A stretch of 64,000 nt of DNA from Candidatus Zhuqueibacterota bacterium (GTDB taxonomy: Bacteria; Zhuqueibacterota; Zhuqueibacteria; Residuimicrobiales; Residuimicrobiaceae), in NCBI GenBank assembly GCA_963169875.1, contig CAUJEL010000075.1, positions 17,899 through 81,898 of the forward strand, written 5' to 3'. Both the position numbers and the translations under genes were made by a program. The notes beneath the pieces are model-generated. The model saw only the letters and a list, made by a program, of their open reading frames with translations. It had not been told where the DNA came from and did no database searches. This document shows positions 9,270 to 18,386 of this stretch, in pieces (the first letter of the stretch is position 1; each line of letters starts with the position of its first letter).

Positions 9270-11020
9270 TGCAGGATCTCCTCAAGGGGATGAACAAGAT
9301 ATTAACGAGTGGTTCTGTGAACGGATTCATGGAGAATTTCAACCGCTTCAATGTGGATTATACGCTGGCCATCGACTGCTTCCGGCAATCGGCGGATGCA
9401 CAGCTTCTGCTGTCGCCGCGCGTGCGCGATGCGCCGTTCTATTTTCCGGTCTGCTACCTGAAACGGACAGATCTTTCCGACCCTTTACGCATCCAGGCCA
9501 TGATTTGCCAAACCCTGATCGATTTATGCACGGCAAGCCTGGATGAAAAAATGCCCTGTGATATGGAACCGCTGAAGGCGCTCAACATTCTGACCGGCGC
9601 GGAGAGAACGCCCTATGATTTGAGTTCCATTTATCAGGTGAGTCAAAGGGGGTTGCGAACCGGATTGCTGCTGAACAATCTCCAGGTTGTCCACGGATTT
9701 CAGCAGCTGCTGGCATCCTGGCAAACCGCTTTATACCTGGAGCTGGAACATCACTTTGTTTTCAATCCAGAGACCCACAAAGAGCTGGACCTGATTTCCG
9801 ACATCCACGAGTTTCTGGAAATTGTATTTTATCTGCGCGAGCGCGCCTTCTTTTTCTATTATACAGAACTCTGCTGCGCGCCCATCAATCTGCAGTTCAG
9901 TCAAAAAGTGCTTCATTTCCTGAATTCTTTGTGCCTCCGCAAACTGGATATCACCCGTGCCGCCTGCCTGGCGGAAACATCCGCTCTGGTGCGCGATGCG
10001 GCGCGGCGAATCACCCGGTTTTTCGATGACCCTCTGATCTTGCGGATTTCCGACAAGCCGCCGGCATTTGATGTGATGTCCATGGCCCGCAGAATGAATG
10101 TGAGAATTTCCTTGCGCCGCGACTTGCAGATATTGGATCAAGGCTATATTGTCCAGCGCATGATTGCCGGCGAAATGCGGCCAATTGAATATCAACCCCC
10201 GCTCCATTTTGACCAGGACTATTCGTTGCGAATAAATGGACTTGGGGATGCTGTGCAGGGACTCTTGCAGCGGCTGATACAAATCCGCATGGAAACGATC
10301 CAGGAGAGCGATTACGAGCCCTTGCAGCAATCGGGCGAACCGGATCCCGAAGAACTGTACAAACGGCGCCTCGATACGAAATTTTTTGTGGAGAGCCACG
10401 AGCAAGTGGAACTGTCGACCTGTCTGTACCCCATGTTTTTGATCGACAACAGCTGTTCCATCCATGCGCAAAAGCGCGAAAAGATGGCGGATTTGCTCAT
10501 GACCTTTTTTCTGGCCATCAAGGAGTGCCCGGAGCTGTTTTCCCATGCCACAGCCATGGCGCAGCATTCCACCGGCTCCGGGAGAATAACCCTGCGGCTG
10601 CTGGTGGATAAATTGGCAGAGGAGTTGCAGGAATCGGACCTGACCACGCTGCTGCATCTGACATCCATGGGGGTGAATTATGACATTTTTGCAGCCTATG
10701 AGCTGGTCAGCCATTGTGCCGGCAAAAATGGCTTCGCCGCGACGATCCCTTTGCTCATCATGGCCGGAGATGCCTGGCCCGTCGGGCACCGCAAAAACGT
10801 CAAGGAGGAGCAAAAAGAGGTGATGGCACTGCTCAAGTCGCAATACCCCCGCATGATTATCTGCTATCTGGCCACTGATGCGCTTTTTCCCCCGGCTGAT
10901 TTGAGTTATGATTACTGGATCAGCCTGGCCCATGATGAACCGATGCAAGGAGTCATGGTTAAAATCGGCGATATGATTGAAAACATTATCCGGAGCAGGG
11001 TAAATGATTATGCTGACTGA
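9245..11020 (+). CDS. vWA-domain protein (NorD/CbbO-like), partner of the MoxR ATPase
   Basis: 591 aa. A long helical N-terminal part (about 1-390) precedes a von Willebrand A domain whose MIDAS motif is intact: MFLIDNSCSIHAQ (Asp401, Ser403, Ser405), with a later GDAWP strand end. NorD/CbbO-type proteins bind substrate through this metal site and act with the cognate MoxR AAA+. The start overlaps the AAA+ gene by 25 bases; AAGGA lies 8 bases before the ATG at 9245, while a TAATG overlap start at 9269 is the alternative. It overlaps the next gene by 17 bases, consistent with translational coupling. Confidence 0.85.
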   Translation: MYDANSIVMQDLLKGMNKILTSGSVNGFMENFNRFNVDYTLAIDCFRQSADAQLLLSPRVRDAPFYFPVCYLKRTDLSDPLRIQAMICQTLIDLCTASLDEKMPCDMEPLKALNILTGAERTPYDLSSIYQVSQRGLRTGLLLNNLQVVHGFQQLLASWQTALYLELEHHFVFNPETHKELDLISDIHEFLEIVFYLRERAFFFYYTELCCAPINLQFSQKVLHFLNSLCLRKLDITRAACLAETSALVRDAARRITRFFDDPLILRISDKPPAFDVMSMARRMNVRISLRRDLQILDQGYIVQRMIAGEMRPIEYQPPLHFDQDYSLRINGLGDAVQGLLQRLIQIRMETIQESDYEPLQQSGEPDPEELYKRRLDTKFFVESHEQVELSTCLYPMFLIDNSCSIHAQKREKMADLLMTFFLAIKECPELFSHATAMAQHSTGSGRITLRLLVDKLAEELQESDLTTLLHLTSMGVNYDIFAAYELVSHCAGKNGFAATIPLLIMAGDAWPVGHRKNVKEEQKEVMALLKSQYPRMIICYLATDALFPPADLSYDYWISLAHDEPMQGVMVKIGDMIENIIRSRVNDYAD

Positions 11021-11939
11021 TGTGCAGCGAAAAATAGAATCGTTTTATGCGTTTGTGGCCAAGGGGCGGGATCGCGATCCAGGGCTGGTTTTTCAGGACC
11101 GGCTATCTGCGGAGGATCCGCTCTCCTCAATTTTTCAGCCGGCTCTGGCAGAGCGACTGGCGCAAATAGGCTACGGCTTTGTTCCTTTTTATCTGCACCG
11201 CTATAAACGGGATGAATATCACCTGAGATTCGTGATCGCACGGACCGTCAAAAGCATCCTGCTGCCTGAGGCGGATTATCGCGTGGTCCATTTTATTGAA
11301 AAACCCAGGGAGATCACCGGACACGCAGTATTCACCATACCCTGCGAGAATCAATTTTTCTCCTCGCATTTTCCGGCTCCGGTTGTCTTTCTCGACGACG
11401 CGCTTTTGCCCGCCGCCCTGCGCGAGAGTGAGACCGCTTTATTGTCGCTGATCACGCATCGCGCCGGATTCCGTCAGACGCTCAACAGGCATCTGGAAGC
11501 ATTGACCTGTTTTAATTGTATCGACCGGTTGCTTGACAGCCGGCTGCTGTGCGGTTACAGCTGGTATCTGCTTGATCAGTATGAACGCCGTGCAAGACAG
11601 CCTCAAGAGGGATTGGAGTTTCTCAAAAGGGGGAAGGATCGCGCGGGTTTACCCGCTTTCATGGCCGTACAGAGTGATCAAAAGCAGGGGACGGTTTCAT
11701 TTGATATGATACATAAAAAAGCGCAGACCATACTGAACAAGATGCGTGTGAAACTGCATCCAGAGTCAGCAGAGACTGGCCTCGACGATTTCATCCTCGT
11801 CGGGTACAAGGAATTGCTGGGAAATTTTCTCGAGTATGATTCCCATTTTTCTCTTTTTTCGCAACATCTGGTGCGAAAAATTGTCCAGGAAAACAGCGCC
11901 CGCGTCAACGATCTTAAACGTCTGCTGCACCAGCCCTGA
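11004..11939 (+). CDS. Unrecognised protein, last gene of the MoxR-vWA operon
   Basis: 311 aa; no domain recognised. It is mostly helical with several Tyr/Phe/His-rich stretches (GYGFVPFYLHRYKRDEYHLRF), no signal peptide and no membrane segment. The start overlaps the vWA gene by 17 bases and has GGAGCAGGGTAA just upstream, so it is translated with that gene. By position it could be the system-specific effector or substrate adaptor of the MoxR-vWA pair; nothing in the sequence proves that. A 9-bp inverted repeat (CAGCCCTGA at 11931, TCAGGGCTG at 11990) straddles the operon end. Confidence 0.65.
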   Translation: MIMLTDVQRKIESFYAFVAKGRDRDPGLVFQDRLSAEDPLSSIFQPALAERLAQIGYGFVPFYLHRYKRDEYHLRFVIARTVKSILLPEADYRVVHFIEKPREITGHAVFTIPCENQFFSSHFPAPVVFLDDALLPAALRESETALLSLITHRAGFRQTLNRHLEALTCFNCIDRLLDSRLLCGYSWYLLDQYERRARQPQEGLEFLKRGKDRAGLPAFMAVQSDQKQGTVSFDMIHKKAQTILNKMRVKLHPESAETGLDDFILVGYKELLGNFLEYDSHFSLFSQHLVRKIVQENSARVNDLKRLLHQP

Positions 11940-12038
11940 GTCATGAATTGATCGGGGTATTCCTGATGGACCTGGATTTTGTAAACGATTCAGGGCTGAT
12001 GGCAGCGTGCAAAATCTTTACCGCGGCAGGGGTGCATT

Positions 12039-12677
12039 TCATTCTTCCTGCAGCGCCGCGATGAACTTGTCAGCTTCGGCGATGGCGCTCTCCATATCAT
12101 GGACCAGATTGTCAACATTGGTCTGTACGCTGATCAACTCGTCGCTCAAACCGGCGATGGCTTTGGCGTTGAGATTGTGCTTCATGAACAGCACCTGATC
12201 CCGCAGCGGAATCAAGGCCGGCTCCAGCTTGGATTCCGCTTTTTTCATGGCGCGGATCAATTCTGCATATTTGGTTCTGGCGATGTCATATTTTTTTTGA
12301 CTGGCCTGTTTCAACCTGGCGCTGTTATACTGTTCGATTTCCGCGCGCCATTCGTCAAATAATGCATCGCTGACCTCTTCCACGGATTTAATGCGTTTGC
12401 GCACCGCTTCGGCCTCGGATTCGCTCTTTTGCAGCGTGGCGTTGAGGGTGTTGTATTTTTTTTCCAGATCGCCGCCCTGGACGTTGACGACGCTCTTGAA
12501 CTGCTCCATGGCGCTGAGAAACTGCGTTTTTGCTTCGTTCTGGGTGTCGCGCGCCGCCTTGACGCGATCCACCATGATATCACGCTTGTGGACCCCCAGT
12601 TTTTCCATGCCCGCGAAATAGATCGAGCTGCAGGCACAAAAGACGACCAGGATAATGGCTGCAATCAGTTTTTTCAT
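12039..12677 (-). CDS. DUF2959-family lipoprotein
   Basis: 212 aa. The lipoprotein signal is ILVVFCACSS (Cys at about 16), followed by MEKLGVHKRDIMVDRVKAARDTQNE, the hallmark of the DUF2959 family. The rest is a long helical, probably coiled-coil, periplasmic rod. Function is unknown in the family. It stands alone, convergent with the MoxR-vWA operon. Confidence 0.9.
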   Translation of the reverse strand: MKKLIAAIILVVFCACSSIYFAGMEKLGVHKRDIMVDRVKAARDTQNEAKTQFLSAMEQFKSVVNVQGGDLEKKYNTLNATLQKSESEAEAVRKRIKSVEEVSDALFDEWRAEIEQYNSARLKQASQKKYDIARTKYAELIRAMKKAESKLEPALIPLRDQVLFMKHNLNAKAIAGLSDELISVQTNVDNLVHDMESAIAEADKFIAALQEE

Positions 12678-12942
12678 CTTGTACTACCCTCCGTGATGAT
12701 CCGGATGTTTTCTCCAATGGCACACTGTCGATTCTGATGCATAAAAATGATAATTCCCGGGCAAATCTGCAATAGTTATTTTCAGTTAAACGGGTTGCGC
12801 CGGATTACCAATGGATCAAATCAGACCATCGGCCTGTTACTGTCGATCGCCCTGACGGCGTCTGTTCTCAGCAGCAGTACCTGTTTCATCACGGTCGAAT
12901 TTCCCCCATTGCATGGCAGCCGAAATATTACTATAATTAATC

Positions 12943-13947
12943 ATGCAAAAATCTTTCACGGAAATGATTTCCGATGCGCCCCGGACACCCGGCGTCTACC
13001 TCCTGAAGAATGAGGCTGGCGATGTGATCTATGCGGGAAAATCGGTCAACCTCCACAATCGGCTGCTGCAGCACGCGGCCTCCCTGAAAGCCGGCTGGCA
13101 GGACCGCAATCACCGCTGGATCTACCATGCGGCAAGCGTCGAATGGATCGAGACCGCCTCGGAATTATACGCGTTGCTATTGGAAGACCAGCTCATCAAA
13201 CAGTACTGGCCCCTGGCCAACACGCGGCAGAAGGATTTTCTCGAATACGCCTGGCTCGCCTTTTCCAGGGAGGCGATCCCCCGGATGCTGGTAATCGATG
13301 CCCGGGAACGCGACCTTTATGAGGATGTATTTGGCCCCTTTCGCAACAGTTTCTATGCCCAGGATATGGCTGATCTCGTGCAGATGCGCTTTCGTTTGCG
13401 AACCTGTGCGGTTGTCAGCGCCGGAGGCTGTGTGCAAATGGAAATCCGCCAATGCACGGGGCCCTGCCGTCATCCCGCAGCCGCCGCGCGCTACCGGCGC
13501 GCCATGGATCGGGCTGCCGCATCACTGCGTTCATTCGATCCCTTTTTTGTCCGTTATATTCAAAACGTGATGCAAGCACAGGTGCAAAAGCAGGCGTTCG
13601 AACAGGCTGCTCATTATCACGGCATGCTGCAGCGTTACCAGGGTTTTATCAAACGGCAGAAATTCCTGCGCTGGTTTCGCCAGCAGGGCGTTTTGATTCG
13701 CGAAAAGGGACGCTGGCCTAATACGTTTCTGTTTTTGCAGGGCAGACTGATCGCGAGAAATGGCGCGGCTGCAGCGGATGCAGCATACCCCCTGAGCGAA
13801 TGGCAGATCATCGACCGCGCCAATGTGATATATCAGTGGCTGCGCAATCGGCGCAGCGATGGTGAGATGGCTATTATGGATAGACGTTTTTTTTCTGAGG
13901 ACACCGATGAAAACGACTTGGTTTTGCATGAAGCTGGGGATGGTTAA
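12943..13947 (+). CDS. Cho/UvrC-like GIY-YIG endonuclease lacking the RNase H-like half
   Basis: 334 aa. The N-terminus is the UvrC GIY-YIG domain (PGVYLLKNEAGDVIYAGKSVNLHNRL, catalytic Arg in NRLLQH), then a region like the UvrC middle part with a C-x6-C-x7-C-x3-C cluster (RTCAVVSAGGCVQMEIRQCTGPC), where UvrC can hold an iron-sulfur site, then a UVR-like helical pair. The C-terminal RNase H endonuclease and HhH domains of full UvrC (about 600 aa) are missing, so it resembles Cho, which makes the 3' incision in nucleotide excision repair. It is convergent with an SbcD-like gene 62 bases away. Confidence 0.85.
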   Translation: MQKSFTEMISDAPRTPGVYLLKNEAGDVIYAGKSVNLHNRLLQHAASLKAGWQDRNHRWIYHAASVEWIETASELYALLLEDQLIKQYWPLANTRQKDFLEYAWLAFSREAIPRMLVIDARERDLYEDVFGPFRNSFYAQDMADLVQMRFRLRTCAVVSAGGCVQMEIRQCTGPCRHPAAAARYRRAMDRAAASLRSFDPFFVRYIQNVMQAQVQKQAFEQAAHYHGMLQRYQGFIKRQKFLRWFRQQGVLIREKGRWPNTFLFLQGRLIARNGAAAADAAYPLSEWQIIDRANVIYQWLRNRRSDGEMAIMDRRFFSEDTDENDLVLHEAGDG

Positions 13948-14009
13948 GTCACCACCGAGACGCTGAGACGCAGGGCAAAACAAGTCAATTTCGTCATGAT
14001 ACTTGTCAT

Positions 14010-15056
14010 CTATCCCATTTCACCACTGCGCTCGTCGCCGCCCCGGCGCCAGTTGTAAACCCAATTGATGTTCATGGTGGCGGGCGCCACCGTGCGCAAC
14101 CAGCGATCGTTCAGTTCGGAAATCCAGGCGCCAGTTTCATCCGCTTTGAGATGAACCCGGACAACCGCATTTTGGTCCTGCTGTGAAATATGCTCAATCA
14201 GTTGTTCACGGATCTGTGCGGTGGTCAATCCCTGCCCCGAGACGACCAGATCCACCATGGGGCGCGCCGGCAAGGGGTAAAAAATGTGGCGTACTGGTTC
14301 GCCCGCCCTGATCGTCAAAATCAGGTAGCCTTTCTCTTCCTCCCGTTCCGCAAACGAGGTCCTTTCGGTCGAGCCGGGGTAAAACACCGCCGCGTTCAAG
14401 GGCCGTCCGGCCAGATCCTGCCTCAGCACCTGGTGGCGGTGAATGTGGCCGCTGAGCACGGCAGCGAATCCAGCCGGGATGTCGGCGCCGCGTATCACCT
14501 CTGCACCGCTGCGAAAAGTATAGTTCTGCACACCCACCTGTGCCCCCTCCACGGTCTGATGCATGCACAGCAGCCGGATATCCGCGGGGTGCGATTTCCA
14601 GGCGGTTTTTTCCAGCTCTGCATTAAACCGGGTTCCGGGATCATGGCGCACGTTGGGAAAACCAGCCAGAGCGATGCGGCAGCCGTTCAGGTTGACGAGA
14701 TGGGTACAGGGTTGCTCAAAAATGAGGATCTTCGCATGGTTGTGCAGCAACGAGCGGGGGATGTTGGAGCGTTCATGGTTGCCAGGCACGATAAAGACGG
14801 AAATGCCCTGGTCGGCGATTTGCAGCAGCGGTTCAAAAGCGGCTTCGACGATGGCAGGGTGGACGCGGCTGCGGAAGAACATATCCCCGCCGTGCACCAC
14901 CATATCAACCTGGCGGTCAAAGGCTGGCTGCAGGGCCTTGCGATAGTTGGCATCAAAGTCGTCGCCGCGGCGGCGGCGCTGCACTTTGGGCCGCAGCGGT
15001 GCGTCAAAGCCGAGATGGGTATCGGCGAGAAACAGTATTCGGATTGAATGCTGCAT
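14010..15056 (-). CDS. SbcD/Mre11-like metallophosphoesterase
   Basis: 348 aa. The calcineurin-like phosphoesterase motifs appear in order: LFLADTHLGF, MVVHGGDMFF, IVPGNHERS, LLCMHQTVEG and LSGHIHRHQ. Their spacing and the PGSTERTSFAE segment match the DNA-repair exonuclease SbcD/Mre11 group. The C-terminal 80 residues (DLVVSGQGLTTAQIREQL) correspond to the capping domain. No sbcC partner is next to it in the window, so partner and substrate are uncertain. It is convergent with the Cho-like gene. Confidence 0.85.
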   Translation of the reverse strand: MQHSIRILFLADTHLGFDAPLRPKVQRRRRGDDFDANYRKALQPAFDRQVDMVVHGGDMFFRSRVHPAIVEAAFEPLLQIADQGISVFIVPGNHERSNIPRSLLHNHAKILIFEQPCTHLVNLNGCRIALAGFPNVRHDPGTRFNAELEKTAWKSHPADIRLLCMHQTVEGAQVGVQNYTFRSGAEVIRGADIPAGFAAVLSGHIHRHQVLRQDLAGRPLNAAVFYPGSTERTSFAEREEEKGYLILTIRAGEPVRHIFYPLPARPMVDLVVSGQGLTTAQIREQLIEHISQQDQNAVVRVHLKADETGAWISELNDRWLRTVAPATMNINWVYNWRRGGDERSGEMG

Positions 15057-15469
15057 GCATTTTCACCAAATTAGAGAGGCCGGTTCGAGATCAGCTTTTT
15101 GATTGAATTGCCTGGGGAATCTACAATCGCGTCCTGTTTTTGTTATCCTGGCCTGCCACACGTCGAATAGCTTTCCGGCAGTTCTTTTGATGACCCGCAA
15201 ACGTGCAGGATAAAAATAATCCGATTCGAACCAGCCTTTTTCTTTGTAATACGCAAACCCTATAAACCGGAACCAAATGCCGGACCTCAAAGGTACGGCA
15301 TTTTTTGAACATTTTGCGCAAAAGAAGGTGTTCAAGCTACCCTGGTCCTATGCAGCCAAAGTGGCACGGCCAAGGTGTCTGGCTTGTGGGTACCAAGAAG
15401 GCTTTCAAGCTACCCTGGTTCGATTGTTCATATCAAGTTGCAGTTAAACTGGATGCCAGGCACTGTTCC
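15057..15469. other. Intergenic region with a family B palindrome and a 25-bp direct repeat
   Basis: No convincing gene. At 15255-15307 the sequence ATAAACCGGAACCAAA is followed by an imperfect hairpin (ATGCCGGACCT...AGGTACGGCAT) and a T-run, matching copies near 61600 and 62190. Further right, AAGAAGGnnTTCAAGCTACC-type sequence occurs twice (15322-15346 and 15395-15419) with a 73-base period. The 90-aa ORF at 15063-15335 spans these repeats and has no recognisable domain, so it was not called. Confidence 0.55.
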
Positions 15470-17938
15470 TTATTTAGCCAATATCAACTTCCTGCTCAAT
15501 ACCGAGTTGTCTTTTTCCAGTCTGCATATATAGACGCCGCTCGGAAACTCAGCCGCATCCCAGCGCTGCGAGTGAAGGCCGGCCGGCATGCGTGCCGAAA
15601 GGAGTGTGATGACCTCGCGGCCGAGAAAATCAAAAATCTTGAGCGTGACAACTCCCGGTTTTTCCAGTGCAAAATCAATGGTGGTTACGGCATTGAAAGG
15701 ATTGGGATAATTCTGCAGCAACTGCATCTTTTCCGGCAGCTTGTCACTTTCGCCCGGGCTTTCCACTGCGCTGACCGCGGCGGAAAAGGTGGCGGTCACC
15801 GGTGTGGAGCGGCCCACCAGCAGACTGACGGCCGAATCGCTGGAAGTCACCGCGCCGCTCCAGCCATCGAATTGGTAGCCAGGTTCCGCAATGGCTTCGA
15901 GCTGGACGGCATTGCCGGTGAAATAGATGCCATTCCACGGCATCTCAGCCGGCTTGAGGGTGAGGGAGTTCAGACGCACCACGCCGCCGGGTGTGGATTG
16001 AAGCGTGATTTTGCCGAGCGAACCGCACTTGAAAAAGTTACTGATAAAGGTGCGCAGATTGGCCGGACGCTCCTTGGCGAAGGTGATCATGCGGTTAAGG
16101 TGGCTTGCGGCCGTCTGTTCGCTGATGTTCCATCGCTGGCGGTGGCGGCTGATCTCGGGCGAGATATGCCCGGCCATCTCATTGATGAGGTTCACCACGC
16201 GCGTGCTGGCGAAATGAGTATTGAGCAGGTCCGCGGAGAGGTTGATGAACTGATTTTTGATTCTCGGATTTTCCACCAGTTTGCGCGGCACCAGGGTGGA
16301 CCAGGGCGGATTGGATCCGGGCCGCGTCTCCTTGCCGGAAAAGATATAGTAAATATGATCTTCGGATTGTCCCGTGGTTTCGTAGAGATTAAAACCGAAA
16401 TCGACGTCGAAGAGAATCCAGCGCCATTTGCCGGTCGCGCTGCGCTCGCGCCAGTACTTGACATTGTTGGCGGGCCAGTCCTGACTGTTGTAATAGGCCT
16501 CGGCCGCCCAGTAGAGCAGGCACTCATCGAGATCGATCATGCTGTTCACATAATCATACGCGGCATCCGTGGTCATGTCCTGCGTCGAGAGATAATCGAT
16601 CAGCGCCTGGTAGTGTTGGGTGTCACCGTGGATGATATCCATGTTGCCTTCGAGCATGTCGATGTTATCGGGATCCACGCCATGGTGGTGGGCCACATAG
16701 TGTTCGTTGATTTTCTCGCGGATGTTATAAATGCCCCAATATTCGCCGTTGATGAATGCGGCCGCGGGACGGTATTCGAGATAATCGATATCCAGATCCT
16801 GGATCAGGGTCTGCATCATGGCATCGCGGATATGGGTGTAGTAAAAATCATTGCCCGAATTTCTCAGTACGAAGGCCTTGTAAGTGCTCAGATCAAGGTC
16901 CGGGAACAGGGGGTAGTGGAGGCCGTCGATGCCATAGTCGTTCTTGAATTTCACCGAGATGGATTTTTGCGGATAGGAGCGGGTGTAAGCGCCATAGATG
17001 GCGATGCCGCAATTCTCGGAAAAGCCGAGGTTTTTGGCGTCGTCAAAAAACTCGACATGCGCCGGACGTTCCCAGTCCATCCAGAAATTGGCGCCATGGT
17101 TGGGTGCCGCCGGCGTCCAGCCCGGTCCGTCCGCGTAGATGCCATAATTGTAGTCGAAGAGGTTGTAGGGATCGCTCGACAGGGAGACCACCGGCAGATG
17201 GGTGTTTTCATTGATGAGAAAAGTATGATGGACCGTGGGAGATGGCTGGTGATCCGGCTTGACGCTGACGGCTTTGAGGACCGCGGTTTTGTCGATGGTG
17301 ATGGGCGCCGTATAGCGCGCTGATGTGGAATCCGGATCGCCGCCATCAAGGGTGTAGAAAATGGTGCTTCCGCCGGCGGTCAGGGTCACAGTGATCGCCG
17401 CCGGATAAAATCCAGCCGGTGAAGAGACCGCTACGGGATCTGAGAAGGGTTTGATGATGGTGCCGGTGTTAGCCGCGCCCGGTGATGGCGTCTGAAACAG
17501 CCACGGCCCTGCGCCGTCGCTTTTGCGGCCCCAGGCGATATCCGCGGCTGAAGCCGGGACATCGACGCGATCGACGACCGCTCCGGACGCATCCGTGAGA
17601 ACGATGGATTCGCCCGATGCGCTGATTTTGAAATTGGTGTGCCAGTACGTCGCTTTTTTGTTCTTGTCCGAAGCGAAAACAAGGAGGTACTGGCCCGGCA
17701 TCAGAGTAGCGGCACTTGAAAAGCGCCATTTACGCACGGCCGGATCGTCGCTGAGGCCATATCCCTGGAGTTCCACAGGTGTGGAGCCGCCATTATAGAG
17801 CTCGATATAATCCGAGGCGTTGCCATCCTCGTCGTCGATGGTTTTCTGGTTGGAAGCCATGATCTCGTTGATCACGACGCCTTGTGACAAAACAAGACCT
17901 GGCAGCAGGCATAGCATGAGCAGCATACATCGGTACAT
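15470..17938 (-). CDS. Secreted CotH-kinase-like protein with lamin-tail and type IX sorting domains
   Basis: 822 aa. Signal peptide (about 1-18), then a lamin-tail domain (VINEIMASNQKTIDDEDGNA to about 150), a chitobiase/Fn3-like domain (TIFYTLDGGDPDSTSARY), a CotH-type kinase-like domain (about 240-620; RNSGNDFYYTHIRDAMMQTL, GEYWGIYNIREK, ILFDVDFGFN), a bacterial repeat (GYQFDGWSGAV), and a C-terminal sorting domain starting LQNYPNPFN and ending RKLILAK. The last predicts type IX secretion and surface attachment. The CotH fold can phosphorylate proteins; the substrate is unknown here. GGAG lies 8-9 bases before the chosen ATG. Confidence 0.9.
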   Translation of the reverse strand: MYRCMLLMLCLLPGLVLSQGVVINEIMASNQKTIDDEDGNASDYIELYNGGSTPVELQGYGLSDDPAVRKWRFSSAATLMPGQYLLVFASDKNKKATYWHTNFKISASGESIVLTDASGAVVDRVDVPASAADIAWGRKSDGAGPWLFQTPSPGAANTGTIIKPFSDPVAVSSPAGFYPAAITVTLTAGGSTIFYTLDGGDPDSTSARYTAPITIDKTAVLKAVSVKPDHQPSPTVHHTFLINENTHLPVVSLSSDPYNLFDYNYGIYADGPGWTPAAPNHGANFWMDWERPAHVEFFDDAKNLGFSENCGIAIYGAYTRSYPQKSISVKFKNDYGIDGLHYPLFPDLDLSTYKAFVLRNSGNDFYYTHIRDAMMQTLIQDLDIDYLEYRPAAAFINGEYWGIYNIREKINEHYVAHHHGVDPDNIDMLEGNMDIIHGDTQHYQALIDYLSTQDMTTDAAYDYVNSMIDLDECLLYWAAEAYYNSQDWPANNVKYWRERSATGKWRWILFDVDFGFNLYETTGQSEDHIYYIFSGKETRPGSNPPWSTLVPRKLVENPRIKNQFINLSADLLNTHFASTRVVNLINEMAGHISPEISRHRQRWNISEQTAASHLNRMITFAKERPANLRTFISNFFKCGSLGKITLQSTPGGVVRLNSLTLKPAEMPWNGIYFTGNAVQLEAIAEPGYQFDGWSGAVTSSDSAVSLLVGRSTPVTATFSAAVSAVESPGESDKLPEKMQLLQNYPNPFNAVTTIDFALEKPGVVTLKIFDFLGREVITLLSARMPAGLHSQRWDAAEFPSGVYICRLEKDNSVLSRKLILAK

Positions 17939-18146
17939 CCTGATCGCTCCGATCTGATAGAGTTTGATGACTGGTGAGGCATGAACAGGGTGGTGGTGGC
18001 CGGTGACGGCCGAATAAAAATACGGAGATTGTCGCCAAGATGCAAGAAAAATGCAATTCTAATTAAAACGGTTCAGAAAAAAATTGCGAAAGTTCATTGG
18101 CCAGGTGTTGGCTTTTATGGTGTAGCCAACTTTTAACATCTGTGGT

Positions 18147-18316
18147 GGATTTCGGGAGAAGACGCTACAAGATCCTTACAGGATGACAGGGGGGTGGGAT
18201 GACAGGCGGCGGATTTCGGGGGAGACGCTACAAGATCCTTTCAGGATGACAGGGGGGTGGGATGACCGGCGGCGGATTTCGGGAGAAGACGCTACAAGAT
18301 CCTTACAGGATGACAG
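18147..18316. repeat. Tandem repeat, 63-64 bp unit, about 2.7 copies
   Basis: Three units start with GGATTTCGGG at 18147, 18211 and 18274. Each contains GACGCTACAAGATCC, a small palindrome around GATCCTTACAGGAT, and (in two units) a G-run followed by TGGGATGAC. The units differ at only a few positions. It lies in the 448-base gap between the CotH gene start and the membrane-protein gene end; nothing else is seen in that gap. Confidence 0.9.
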
Positions 18317-18386
18317 AAATGAAGCATGGCGTGCAGCGAGGGGGGTTCTTCCGCCAGAACCCTCCTGCTGCGCTCGTAATCAGATC

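Noticed and set aside
15063-15335. 90-aa minus-strand ORF with two Cys near the N-terminus
   Set aside because: It overlaps a family B palindrome and a direct repeat, has no domain, and is most likely chance coding in repeat DNA.
15305-17323. 672-aa plus-strand ORF opposite the CotH gene
   Set aside because: Composition is of the shadow type (Val/Ile/Gly/Arg rich, no domain); the opposite frame has four recognisable domains.
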